Positions 33,912-42,788 of a stretch of DNA of 64,000 bases are shown one piece after another. Position numbers and translations under genes: made by a program. Position 1 is the first letter of the stretch. Each line of letters starts with the position of its first letter. The notes below the pieces were generated by a model. That model was not told where the DNA came from and did no database searches. It worked only from the letters and a program-made list of their open reading frames with translations. Origin of the DNA: JAVBLD01 sp031553705 (lineage in GTDB: Bacteria; Bacteroidota; Bacteroidia; Bacteroidales; Marinifilaceae). The DNA lies in assembly GCA_031553705.1 (NCBI GenBank), contig JAVBLD010000002.1, positions 8,316-72,315 on the forward strand, given 5' to 3'.

Positions 33912-34246
33912 ATGTGGTATAATTTTATTTTTAGCAATAAATAATGCCTAACTGTATTCGTATTCTTTATCAAATACTTATACAAGAATTCTATCGCTAC
34001 AAATGTGAAATATCGGCAAATATAACCAAAATATATAATAAAAGAATAGGTTGAAACTAAAATAAGCTAATCAACCTGCTCAAAGCGGAGCGAATTGGTG
34101 AAGTTAACTCGTTACTTATCCGTTACCTATTCTGAATTTACACAACTTCAAAATGTTGATTCAGAGAGGAATAATTCAAAGGCATAGGCTTGTTTCCAAA
34201 TCGTTACCTGTCCCCAAAAACACTTTTGTAACCTGCTTATTTTCAG
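33912..34246. other. Intergenic region between GH3 and the truncated integrase
   Basis: No gene was recognised. The right half contains repeated GTTAC-bearing words (CCGTTACCTATTC near 34119; TCGTTACCTGTCC near 34201; and TTGTAACC in inverse orientation near 34226). They lie directly beyond the point where the integrase frame loses its homology and may belong to the element's end or a recombination junction. The left half should carry the GH3 promoter, not fixed. Confidence 0.35.
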
Positions 34247-35353
34247 CTAAAAAGGTTGATTTCTGTGCCTTAAGCAATGGTAGGTGATTTTTTTCTTTAT
34301 GCCGGCAGCTTCCACCCACTTTTTGAGGGGTTTTGAAATCCAAGCAGGGTCGGGTAAATCTTCAAATACCAATTGTTCCGGTTCGCGTCGTTCGCCACAC
34401 AGTTGTAGGGCTTGTTCGGAAATGGGTGTATATTCAACGCCTTTGGTTTTCTGCTGTGTAAAATGCAGGCGGGCTTGGTTACCATCCATACTAATTTCTT
34501 TCCACCGAAGTTTTTGAATATCGCAATGCCGTAATCCTGTGAGGGCAGAGAAAAGAGCTGACCGTTTGAGTACATCCCGCTCGCATGGGGTAGCGGCAAG
34601 GGTATTGAGTTCTTCGACGGTCAAATATTCACGGCGTGATTCCTGTTCCTGAATGCCTTTAATCTTAGCAGACAAATCAGTTGTCAAATATCCATCGATA
34701 AAAGCTTGTTTGAGAGCTGCTTTGAATATAGAGAAGTAAGTTGCCGCGGTATTTTGCGAAACTGTGCCGCCTTTATTGCCACCACAAGGGGCAGACAACA
34801 TAAACGTTCTAAAATCCTCTGCCAAACGGTTATCTATTTTTGAAAATGGCAGATACTCACCTGCAAAAATCTTTAATAATTCGTGTGTCCGTCTCCAATT
34901 GACAATAATAGATTCTGAACTGTTAGCATGGCGTTTTCTCGATACAGCACTAAAGTATTCAATGAAATTCTGTTGTAAGCGTTCTTTTTGTTCTGCTTGT
35001 GCGCTTTCGGTATCACTATACAAATCGGTGTTGTCGTATTCTCGTTGACGAAGTTTGCGAACCCCATCGGCATACAACATGCTCTCTTGGTCTTTTTCGC
35101 TCCGACAAATAATTACGCCGTTATCATCGCGTTTGGGCTTATAGGTTTTTGTTCCGTCTGCTTCGGTGCGGGCAGCTCGTTTCTTATCCCATTCTACAGT
35201 AGTTACACTACGATTCAGGTATTCACGAACACGCTGCGGGGCTTTCTTGCCGGGAACAAACACGGGATAACTCTCAATATAAACGTACCACTCTTTCCGG
35301 TCTTCGACTTTCCGAAGCCTTACGGTTACTTTAGTATTGGATAACTGTTTCAT
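34247..35353 (-). pseudogene. Tyrosine recombinase (integrase), C-terminally truncated
   Basis: 368 residues. The N-terminal arm-binding region and SAM-like core-binding domain (around 125-225, YFSAVSRKRHANSSESII...) are followed by the catalytic domain: LTGLRHCDIQKLRW (catalytic Arg), QQKTKGVEYTPIS (Lys strand) and TYHCLRH (His and Arg). The frame then leaves the family after HCLRH and stops within five codons (RNQPF), so the second His/Trp and the nucleophilic Tyr are missing. A complete relative would be about 40 residues longer. It is almost certainly inactive. It lies in tandem with two small genes of the same strand, so it is a remnant of a mobile element. Confidence 0.85.
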
Positions 35354-35363
35354 GTGGTATTAT

Positions 35364-35741
35364 TTACTTCTTTGAAAATATTTTATCGATTTGTTCCTTC
35401 GGTACATACACGAATTTTCCGACTTGCCGTTTAGGTATGCTATTTCGGCGAATGGTATTACTCACTGTTGAAAGAGAAACACCGAATTTTTCGGACACCT
35501 CGGCAATCGTGTAGCATTCGTTTGTATTGTATTGCAATTTCACTGGCTGCTCTTTGGGTTGTTCGGGTATAATCACGGTGGTAAACATGGCTTCAAGATG
35601 TACTCGGCTTACCCTTGTCAACCGTTGTCCAAGATTAACAGCGGGAACTTTCCCTGTTTTGATAAGGCGGCGAATAGTGTCTTTAGATATTCCGAAAAGA
35701 ATGGTTGCTTCCGTAATAGAAATGTAAGGGCGGGTTTGCAT
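35364..35741 (-). CDS. Double helix-turn-helix DNA-binding protein (excisionase-like)
   Basis: 125 residues with two MerR/excisionase-type HTH units: ISITEATILFGISKDTIRRLIKTGKVPAV (about 8-36) and YTIAEVSEKFGVSLSTVSNTIRRNSIPKR (about 78-106), each followed by a short wing (RLTRVSR; GKFVYVP). Such proteins accompany integrases of conjugative and mobilisable elements in Bacteroidetes. It ends 10 bases before the integrase start and may once have controlled excision. Confidence 0.8.
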   Translation of the reverse strand: MQTRPYISITEATILFGISKDTIRRLIKTGKVPAVNLGQRLTRVSRVHLEAMFTTVIIPEQPKEQPVKLQYNTNECYTIAEVSEKFGVSLSTVSNTIRRNSIPKRQVGKFVYVPKEQIDKIFSKK

Positions 35742-35746
35742 TTGCG

Positions 35747-35932
35747 CTATTTTTCAGCCGACTGTTCCAAGATAGTTTGTTTATGTTCGGCTTCTTTCAC
35801 TTCTCGCTTTTTTTCTTTACCCGATTTATTTGCACAATAAGCACTACAAAAACGAGTAGTAACGGTTTTTGCCTCAAAAGGCTTCCCGCACTGCTCGCAA
35901 ATCTTTGGTATTTTCAGTTTGCTAATTCCCAT
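35747..35932 (-). CDS. Small zinc-ribbon protein of the integrated element
   Basis: 61 residues: CEQCGKPFEAKTVTTRFCSAYC gives two cysteine pairs (C-x2-C and C-x3-C) of a zinc ribbon, then a basic-acidic helix (KKREVKEAEHKQ). Separated by five bases from the double-HTH gene. Its function is unknown. Confidence 0.65.
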   Translation of the reverse strand: MGISKLKIPKICEQCGKPFEAKTVTTRFCSAYCANKSGKEKKREVKEAEHKQTILEQSAEK

Positions 35933-36099
35933 ATCGTTTTCTTACATCTGTTACTTTATCATCAATTAATGTATGTTAAGGCATAATAAGCATGAATAAG
36001 GCGCACATTATCGCCAATTAACGCGCGGCACAAATATGGTACAAATATACGATAAAAATCGATAACCAAACATCAAAATCAATAATTCTTTAAAAATAA

Positions 36100-36132
36100 A
36101 ATCCGCAGTAAATCAATCGTTTACTGCGGATT
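36100..36132. terminator. Terminator after dnaK
   Basis: A 13-bp stem (36100-36112 with 36120-36132; AATCCGCAGTAAA arm) and a 7-base loop. On the leftward strand it is followed by TTTATTTTT, 21 bases after the dnaK stop. Confidence 0.85.
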
Positions 36133-36153
36133 CGCTATTATTGATAATCGAAT

Positions 36154-38055
36154 TTACTTCACTTCCTCAAAATCGACGTCAGTTACTTCCTGGTCGCTTG
36201 TGTTGTTGTTCGGTTGCTCGTTGCGGGGAGCTTCCTGTTGTGTTCCGGCTTGTTGCTGAGCGTTGTACATTTCCTGGGATGCGGCCTGGAATACATTGTT
36301 CAGTTTGTCGATAGCTTCATTAATTGCTTTCACATCCTGCGCTTTGTGTGCATCCCTTAATTCTTGCAATGCTGCTTCAATCGGAGCTTTTTTGTCAGCC
36401 GGAATCTTATCGCCAAACTCTTTCAGTTGTTTTTCAGTCTGGAAGATCATCGAATCGGCTTTGTTGATTGTGTCGATCCGCTCTTTTTCCAGTTTGTCGC
36501 TTTCTGCATTGGCGGAAGCTTCATCTTTCATCCGTTTGATGTCGGCTTCGGAGAGTCCGGAGGAGGCTTCGATACGGATCGATTGCTGTTTGCCGGTAGC
36601 TTTATCTTTTGCCGATACGTTCAGGATACCATTGGCATCGATGTCGAATGTTACTTCGATTTGCGGCACTCCGCGCGGGGCGGGCGGAATACTATCCAAA
36701 TGGAAACGGCCGATGGTTTTATTATCTTTGGCCATAGAGCGCTCTCCTTGCAGGATGTGGATTTCTACCGACGGCTGGTTGTCCGATGCGGTTGAAAATA
36801 CTTCTGACTTTTTGGTCGGAATCGTTGTGTTGGCTTCGATCAGCTTGGTCATTACGCCACCTAATGTCTCGATTCCCAATGAGAGAGGAGTCACGTCAAG
36901 CAGTAGCACGTCTTTTACTTCACCTGTCAGTACCCCGCCTTGGATGGCAGCTCCGACTGCAACCACTTCGTCCGGGTTTACACCTTTTGAAGGAGTTTTT
37001 CCGAAGAACTCCTGTACTTTCTGCTGTACGGCAGGGATACGGGTGGAACCTCCGACCAGGATCACTTCGTTAATGTCCGCCGGTTTCAGATTGGCATCTT
37101 TCAACGCTTTTTTACAAGGTTCGATGGTAGCCTGAATCAGCCTGTCGGTCAGTTGTTCGAACTGGGCGCGTGTTAAGGTCCTTACCAGGTGTTTCGGAAT
37201 ACCGTCAACCGGGAATATATACGGCAGGTTGATTTCAGTAGAAGAAGAGCTTGACAGTTCGATTTTTGCTTTTTCAGCAGCTTCTTTCAGACGTTGGTGA
37301 GCCATTGGGTCCTTACGGATATCCACTCCTTCATCTTTTTTAAATTCGTCTGCCAGCCAATTGATAATAATGTCATCAAAGTCGTCTCCTCCAAGGTGGG
37401 TATCGCCATTGGTCGATTTTACTTCAAAAACACCGTCGCCTAACTCAAGGATTGAGATATCGAATGTTCCTCCTCCAAGGTCGAACACAGCAATTTTCAT
37501 ATCCTGATGTTTTTTGTCCAGTCCGTATGCCAAAGCGGCAGCTGTCGGTTCGTTGATAATACGGCGCACTTTCAGTCCGGCGATCTCTCCGGCTTCTTTG
37601 GTTGCCTGGCGCTGAGCATCATTGAAATAAGCAGGTACGGTGATCACCGCTTCGCTTACCTCCTGGCCCAAATAGTCTTCAGCCGTTTTTTTCATTTTTT
37701 GCAAGACCATGGCAGAGATTTCCTGCGGAGAGTATTTTCGGTCGTCAATCTGTATACGTGGTGTATTATTATCGCCCTTTACCACTTTATAAGCGACGCG
37801 GGCGATCTCTTTGCTTACCTGGTCGTAAGTTTCTCCCATGAAGCGCTTGATAGAATATATTGTCTTTGTCGGATTGGTGATGGCCTGGCGTTTGGCTGGG
37901 TCGCCGACTTTTCTTTCTCCGTTCTCTACAAAAGCAACAATAGAAGGAGTAGTACGTCTACCTTCACTATTAGGTATAACTACAGGTTCATTCCCTTCCA
38001 TTACAGCAACGCATGAGTTGGTCGTTCCTAAGTCTATTCCAATAATTTTTCCCAT
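36154..38055 (-). CDS. dnaK: Molecular chaperone DnaK (Hsp70)
   Basis: 633 residues from the ATG at 38055 (MGKIIGIDLGTTNSCVAVMEG). The ATPase domain has the phosphate-1 motif at the N-terminus, IINEPTAAALAYGLD, FDLGGGTFDISILE and VILVGGSTRIPAVQ. The substrate-binding domain starts at LLDVTPLSLGIETLGG, and the lid ends in an acidic tail (DQEVTDVDFEEVK). It folds cytoplasmic proteins with DnaJ and GrpE, neither of which is adjacent. An upstream in-frame extension of 13 codons is not supported. A heat-shock CIRCE element was not seen. Confidence 0.97.
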   Translation of the reverse strand: MGKIIGIDLGTTNSCVAVMEGNEPVVIPNSEGRRTTPSIVAFVENGERKVGDPAKRQAITNPTKTIYSIKRFMGETYDQVSKEIARVAYKVVKGDNNTPRIQIDDRKYSPQEISAMVLQKMKKTAEDYLGQEVSEAVITVPAYFNDAQRQATKEAGEIAGLKVRRIINEPTAAALAYGLDKKHQDMKIAVFDLGGGTFDISILELGDGVFEVKSTNGDTHLGGDDFDDIIINWLADEFKKDEGVDIRKDPMAHQRLKEAAEKAKIELSSSSSTEINLPYIFPVDGIPKHLVRTLTRAQFEQLTDRLIQATIEPCKKALKDANLKPADINEVILVGGSTRIPAVQQKVQEFFGKTPSKGVNPDEVVAVGAAIQGGVLTGEVKDVLLLDVTPLSLGIETLGGVMTKLIEANTTIPTKKSEVFSTASDNQPSVEIHILQGERSMAKDNKTIGRFHLDSIPPAPRGVPQIEVTFDIDANGILNVSAKDKATGKQQSIRIEASSGLSEADIKRMKDEASANAESDKLEKERIDTINKADSMIFQTEKQLKEFGDKIPADKKAPIEAALQELRDAHKAQDVKAINEAIDKLNNVFQAASQEMYNAQQQAGTQQEAPRNEQPNNNTSDQEVTDVDFEEVK

Positions 38056-38090
38056 AATCTTATTTTTAATTTTATACGATATTCGAAAAT

Positions 38091-38120
38091 TCAATTTATG
38101 TACAACCTATTTTTATCAAA
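38091..38120 (-). promoter_or_regulatory. Probable dnaK promoter
   Basis: On the minus strand TTTG (38120-38117), an 18-base spacer and TAAATTGA (38098-38091; six of eight match TAnnTTTG). Transcription would start about 30-35 bases before the ATG at 38055. No separate heat-shock operator is evident. Confidence 0.5.
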
Positions 38121-38361
38121 CGTTATGCCATAGATTTAAACTCTTTGTTTTTTGTAAATATGTCCGGTTTAAGTGAAGTTTATATACCGAAATGTCAGTT
38201 TTTATGACAGAAAGTCAGTGAGGAAATTATAACCGTAGGTTGATGGACTATAGCGTGAAAGATCGTTTTATTTGAAAGTTATTTATTTATATTTGCAAAA
38301 GAAACAGCAATAACCCGATTTAAAACAAAAGTATTATCTTTAGCGCCTAAAACTGTACGGA

Positions 38362-41300
38362 ATGAGAAAAGAAACCAAAGATACAGATAACCGGAATATT
38401 GATATTTTATATTATTCGGCAGCAGGAGATCATGAAGAGGTCGTAGTTTCCAAAGCGTATAACTGTACTTCCCATTTTTTACCTCGGGGGTTGACACAGG
38501 AAGCGTATTTGGAGTTGCTGGATAGTTGCGGGGGGGATACGGTGTTGTTGGTGGATAGAGACCGGATGCCATTGGGAGATGTTACCCATTTGCTGAATTG
38601 TTATTTTGAACGTAAAGATAAGGATGCGGTTGGGTATGTCAGCCATAAAGATGTGAGGTTGTGGGATGGAGCAATACAGCGGAGTTTTGCCACAACAGAT
38701 AAGCATATTACGGTGTCTCCGGTTTTTGTGGGCAGGAAGTCGGTGTTTCAGAAATCTTATGTAGGAAATGATCTGGCCGATAATTTGTTGATTGCGGTGG
38801 GATATAGTCTGCAGAAGAGCTTTGCCAGGTTCACCCGTCTGGCTATACAGCTTCCTGAAGCGAAAGATTCGCCATCTTTGAATACAAAAGGATTGCTTTG
38901 TAATTATCTGTTTAAGGCTCCCTTACAGTATCTTTTTTCCGGGGATTTTTTCCGGAATATTTTCCGGCCGGCAGACTGTGTGCGGCGGGATATGGTTTTT
39001 CGGATGCTGATGGTTGTATTTGCCCTGTTTACCTTTTTTTATATGCCTTATATCAGCCGGGATTATGGAATCTCCGGGGACGAGTTTGTAGATCAGCGGC
39101 ATGCAGGGTATGTCATTGATTATTTTGTCCGTGGCGATTCGGCTGCATTGTATCAGCCAAAAACAGCTCTGCACCTTTACGGTAACGGGGTGCAGGTTAT
39201 TGCGGAGGCGATATGCCGGACATTCCATGTAGAGGATATATATGCGGTGCGTCATGCGTTTAACGGACTAATCGGTGCATTAGGAGTGCTGATGACCGGA
39301 TTACTGGCTTTAAGATGGGGAGGAGGATTATGCGGGTTACTGGCAATGTTGATGATGTTTTTCACTCCGCGCTATTTCGGGCATAGTATGAATAATATGA
39401 AGGACGCCCCTTTTGCAGTGGGGTATGTCATGTCGATTTACTACTTTATCCGGCTGTTCGACCATTATCCCTATTTTAAACCGCGTTATATGATTGGGGC
39501 GATGATCGGTATTTTCCTGACGCTGGGAACGCGTTCCGGCGGATTGCTCCTTTTCCCTTATTTACTGATGTACGGAGGACTTTTCTATATTTTGCGTGTA
39601 GGGGTACGGGAGTTTTACAAAATCGGCCGCTATAAAGATGATATATTGCGCATAATCTGGGTAATATTTGTTGTACTCGTAATAGGTTATATCCTGTCCA
39701 TCCTGTTATGGCCTTATGCATTACAGAAGCCTGCAACGGGAGTAATTGTGTCGTTGAAACAATTTACCAATTATAATATCGGTCTCCGGACGATATTTGA
39801 CGGGAAGCAGGTGATGTCGACTATGTTGCCGTGGAATTACGCTCCCCAATATTTTTTGATCGGAATGCCTCTGGTGATTGTTGCCGGTTTTCTGGGATAT
39901 ATTGTATATCTCATTTTCCGGCGTAAGGAGTTTTCGTTGATCTCATTTTTCTTGTTGTTTGTTGCGATATTTCCGGTATTCTGGGTGATATATAAGCATT
40001 CTAACCTGTATGGCGGTATCCGGCATCTTTTGTTTGTCATGCCGATTATGGCCGTGATTGCTGCCCGTTTCTGGGTTCTCCTGATGGCGTGCGTTTCGAA
40101 AGTCGTCCGGATTGTAGTGATTATTCTTTTTGCGGCGGGCTTGTCATTGCCGGCGATTCATATGGTGAAGAATCACCCTAACGATTATGTTTATTTCAAC
40201 GAAGTTGTGGGAGGCCTGGAGGGGGCATATGGGGATTATGAGACCGATTATTACTATAATTCGTTGAAGAATGCCTGCGACTGGTTCCGGAAAAATATTC
40301 AGTTACCGAAGGATAAAGAGACCATCATCGTTACAAACCATACAGGTATCCTGGAACACTATTTCAGGCATGATAAGCAGGTGAAAATCATTTATAGCCG
40401 GTATTATGAGAAGTACTCTAAAGATTGGGATTATGCGATCTTTGCTAATGTTTATATCAACAGTTTTCAGTTGAAAAACGGACTTTTCCCTTCCGAAGGT
40501 ACGATTTATTCGACCGATGTGGATGGACGCCCGATGTCGGTTGTTATAAAGAGGCAGATCAAAGATGAGTTGGAAGGGTTCCGCCTGGAACGGGAAAAAG
40601 AGTATGGGAAAGCCTTGCAGGTTTTTGAAGAGTATATCAGCCGGTATACCCCGTCGGAGGAAGTTTATGCCAGGATGGCAAAGTTGTATTATGCAATTGA
40701 CAGTATTCCGCAAGCGATAGAGTATGGATTGAAGTCGGTAAAATTACATCCGACATTGAATGAAGCATTGAGTGTCCTGTCATTCTCTTACCTGAAGCAA
40801 CAAAAATATGACGAGGCATTAGCTGCTGCACAGTCTATATTGGACGAAAACGAGCTTTCGGCGGACGGGTATTATCTGAAAGCTTTGGCATATAGTGAGA
40901 TGGGACGTTACCAGGATGCACTTAATCATATCAATACAACGCTTTCGTATCGACCCCAGCACGAAGGGGCATTAACATTGGCCGGAGAGATTTTGCTGGA
41001 GAACGGAAATTACAAAGTGGCTGCAGAGATTTATCAGAGGTTGTTTAATATCAGAAAGAGTGTAAACGATCTGGTTGCGCTGGCGGATTGTTATTGCCGT
41101 ATGCAACAGTATGACCAGGCGGATAAGTTATTGACGGAGATTCAGAAAGCTCAGCCGGGTTTTCTGCCGGTCTATAAAGTGTGGTTAAGGATGATGATTC
41201 AGAGGAAAGATATGGTTAACGCGAAGCAACTTTTGGCACAAATGGAATCTGTTACGAACGATTCCGAGCTGTATGTGTTGCGGGCTTTATATCATCTTTT

Positions 41301-41421
41301 ATCGAATAGTACGGGAACTGCAATGGCCGAATTGGACCGTGCTTTGGAGCTGGACGGTAAAAACGTGGAGGCGTTGAAATTAAAAGCCCAGTTGGCGAAA
41401 AATATAACAGTTACAAAATAG
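38362..41421 (+). CDS. Multi-spanning GT-C-type glycosyltransferase with TPR tail
   Basis: 1019 residues. Residues 1-190 are soluble and resemble part of a GT-A fold (VLLVDRDRMPLG, an acidic D-x-D-like turn). From about 210 there are many membrane segments, starting VFRMLMVVFALFTFFYMPYI, and a lumenal loop with GISGDEFVDQRH, the acidic pair typical of GT-C enzymes of the PMT/GT39/GT83 kind. From about 725 there are repeated TPR helices (PSEEVYARMAKLYYAIDS, EALSVLSFSYLKQQKYDEA, ADGYYLKALAYSEMGRYQDA). It probably transfers a lipid-linked sugar in the membrane; acceptor and sugar are unknown. Divergent from dnaK. The cysteate synthase-like gene begins 27 bases downstream. Confidence 0.75.
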   Translation: MRKETKDTDNRNIDILYYSAAGDHEEVVVSKAYNCTSHFLPRGLTQEAYLELLDSCGGDTVLLVDRDRMPLGDVTHLLNCYFERKDKDAVGYVSHKDVRLWDGAIQRSFATTDKHITVSPVFVGRKSVFQKSYVGNDLADNLLIAVGYSLQKSFARFTRLAIQLPEAKDSPSLNTKGLLCNYLFKAPLQYLFSGDFFRNIFRPADCVRRDMVFRMLMVVFALFTFFYMPYISRDYGISGDEFVDQRHAGYVIDYFVRGDSAALYQPKTALHLYGNGVQVIAEAICRTFHVEDIYAVRHAFNGLIGALGVLMTGLLALRWGGGLCGLLAMLMMFFTPRYFGHSMNNMKDAPFAVGYVMSIYYFIRLFDHYPYFKPRYMIGAMIGIFLTLGTRSGGLLLFPYLLMYGGLFYILRVGVREFYKIGRYKDDILRIIWVIFVVLVIGYILSILLWPYALQKPATGVIVSLKQFTNYNIGLRTIFDGKQVMSTMLPWNYAPQYFLIGMPLVIVAGFLGYIVYLIFRRKEFSLISFFLLFVAIFPVFWVIYKHSNLYGGIRHLLFVMPIMAVIAARFWVLLMACVSKVVRIVVIILFAAGLSLPAIHMVKNHPNDYVYFNEVVGGLEGAYGDYETDYYYNSLKNACDWFRKNIQLPKDKETIIVTNHTGILEHYFRHDKQVKIIYSRYYEKYSKDWDYAIFANVYINSFQLKNGLFPSEGTIYSTDVDGRPMSVVIKRQIKDELEGFRLEREKEYGKALQVFEEYISRYTPSEEVYARMAKLYYAIDSIPQAIEYGLKSVKLHPTLNEALSVLSFSYLKQQKYDEALAAAQSILDENELSADGYYLKALAYSEMGRYQDALNHINTTLSYRPQHEGALTLAGEILLENGNYKVAAEIYQRLFNIRKSVNDLVALADCYCRMQQYDQADKLLTEIQKAQPGFLPVYKVWLRMMIQRKDMVNAKQLLAQMESVTNDSELYVLRALYHLLSNSTGTAMAELDRALELDGKNVEALKLKAQLAKNITVTK

Positions 41422-41448
41422 ATTAGGAATCAAGAATCGGAAGTTAAA

Positions 41449-42723
41449 ATGACGGAATATATATTGGAATCAAGGTGTTGTGGTACACGGTTTGAAGATC
41501 GGAATTGGGAATTGGATTGCCCGAATGGGGACGGTCCGGCATTGATTTTTGCCGATTATGCAAAAAAACAGCTGGAAGTAAGGAACGATTTGCCGGGGCT
41601 TTATAAGTATTCCGACTGGTTACCGGTTTGTCGTACATTACACGGATCGGGCATGCCGGTTACCTACAAGAGTGAAGGGGTGGCCGACTACCTCGGATTG
41701 GATAATCTATATATCACTTTTAGCGGCTATTGGCCGGAAAGGGGAGCGCGGATGAAGACCGGAGCTTTTAAAGAGTGCGAGGCGTATGCTGTCTGTGCCC
41801 GGGTGAACAAAAATCATGGGAAAGTGTTGGTAGTGGCTTCTGCCGGAAATACCGCACGTGCGTTTGCGAGGGTTTGTTCCGAAAACAATATCCCTCTGCT
41901 CTTATGTGTGCCTGAAGATTGCCTGGATGCAATATGGTCGGCCGAGCCGTTGAATGATTGCGTTAAATTGATTGCGACGGCTGCCGGGAGTGACTATTTT
42001 GATGCAATACACCTTTCGAATATAGTTTGTGAGATGGATCTTTTTTATGCGGAGGGAGGGGCAAAAAATGTAGCTCGCAGGGACGGAATGGGAACAACGG
42101 TGTTATCGGCTGTCACGACGATCGGCCGGATTCCTGACTATTATTTCCAGGCTGTTGGTAGCGGAACAGGCGCCATTGCTGCCTGGGAAGCGAACAAGAG
42201 GCTTATCCGGGACGGGCGTTATGGTAATCATCTCATGAAACTGATTGTTTCGCAGAATTTCCCTTTTATTCCGATGTATGACGCCTGGAAAGCCGGTTCA
42301 AGGGTATTGCTGCCGATGAATGACGAAACGGCACGCAAGCAGGTGGAGGAGATTTGTGCAAAAGTACTTTCAAACCGTAAGCCTCCTTATTCCGTAAAAG
42401 GAGGATTGTTCGATGCTTTACGGGAGAGTAAAGGGGATGTATTGATTGCTACAAATGAGGAGGCGTTTGCTGCCGGAAAGTTTTTTGCCGAAAAGGAGGG
42501 AAACGATATAGAGCCTGCGGCTGCGGTGGCTTTGGCCTCATTGATACGGGCCGTACGTGAAAACCGGGTGGAGAAAGATTCTGTAATTATGCTTAATATC
42601 ACCGGCGGAGGAGTACAGAGGTTTAAAAGCGAACATACATTAATATATAAAAAACCGGACGCAATATTCCCGGTCGGAGCAGATCCGAAATCGGTGAAGG
42701 AAACGGTGTCTGGGCTATTTTAA
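41449..42723 (+). CDS. Cysteate synthase-like PLP enzyme (threonine synthase fold)
   Basis: 424 residues. A threonine synthase-type fold with the PLP lysine (Lys108) in MKTGAFKECEA; ASAGNTARAFARV binds the phosphate of the cofactor, and QAVGSGTGAIAAWE is the glycine loop. From memory the sequence matches the cysteate synthase group, where O-phosphoserine plus sulfite gives L-cysteate. In methanogens this feeds coenzyme M; in Bacteroidetes cysteate is a precursor of sulfonolipids (capnine type). A true threonine synthase normally lies with other thr genes, and none are here. Function is therefore likely but not proven. Confidence 0.75.
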   Translation: MTEYILESRCCGTRFEDRNWELDCPNGDGPALIFADYAKKQLEVRNDLPGLYKYSDWLPVCRTLHGSGMPVTYKSEGVADYLGLDNLYITFSGYWPERGARMKTGAFKECEAYAVCARVNKNHGKVLVVASAGNTARAFARVCSENNIPLLLCVPEDCLDAIWSAEPLNDCVKLIATAAGSDYFDAIHLSNIVCEMDLFYAEGGAKNVARRDGMGTTVLSAVTTIGRIPDYYFQAVGSGTGAIAAWEANKRLIRDGRYGNHLMKLIVSQNFPFIPMYDAWKAGSRVLLPMNDETARKQVEEICAKVLSNRKPPYSVKGGLFDALRESKGDVLIATNEEAFAAGKFFAEKEGNDIEPAAAVALASLIRAVRENRVEKDSVIMLNITGGGVQRFKSEHTLIYKKPDAIFPVGADPKSVKETVSGLF

Positions 42724-42788
42724 TACTGAAGCGTAAAATCGATTAGTACCAGATATTTTTCAGATTCAAAAATAAAAATAATGAACAG

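Larger units (their letters stand above)
34247..35932. mobile_element. Remnant of an integrated mobile element
   Basis: Only three same-strand genes remain (recombinase lacking its C-terminus, double-HTH protein, zinc-ribbon protein). No mobilisation, transfer or replication genes are visible, and both outer flanks are ordinary chromosomal genes (GH3, dnaK). The element appears to have lost most of its body. The exact ends were not identified. Confidence 0.65.

Noticed and set aside
36263..37135. A 290-codon frame opposite dnaK
   Set aside because: It is a long antisense shadow of a strongly biased gene; the dnaK frame has unmistakable Hsp70 motifs.
38056..38361. CIRCE or other heat-shock operator between dnaK and the glycosyltransferase gene
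   Set aside because: Only a short GTCA...TGAC repeat was found; the CIRCE pattern TTAGCACTC-N9-GAGTGCTAA is absent.
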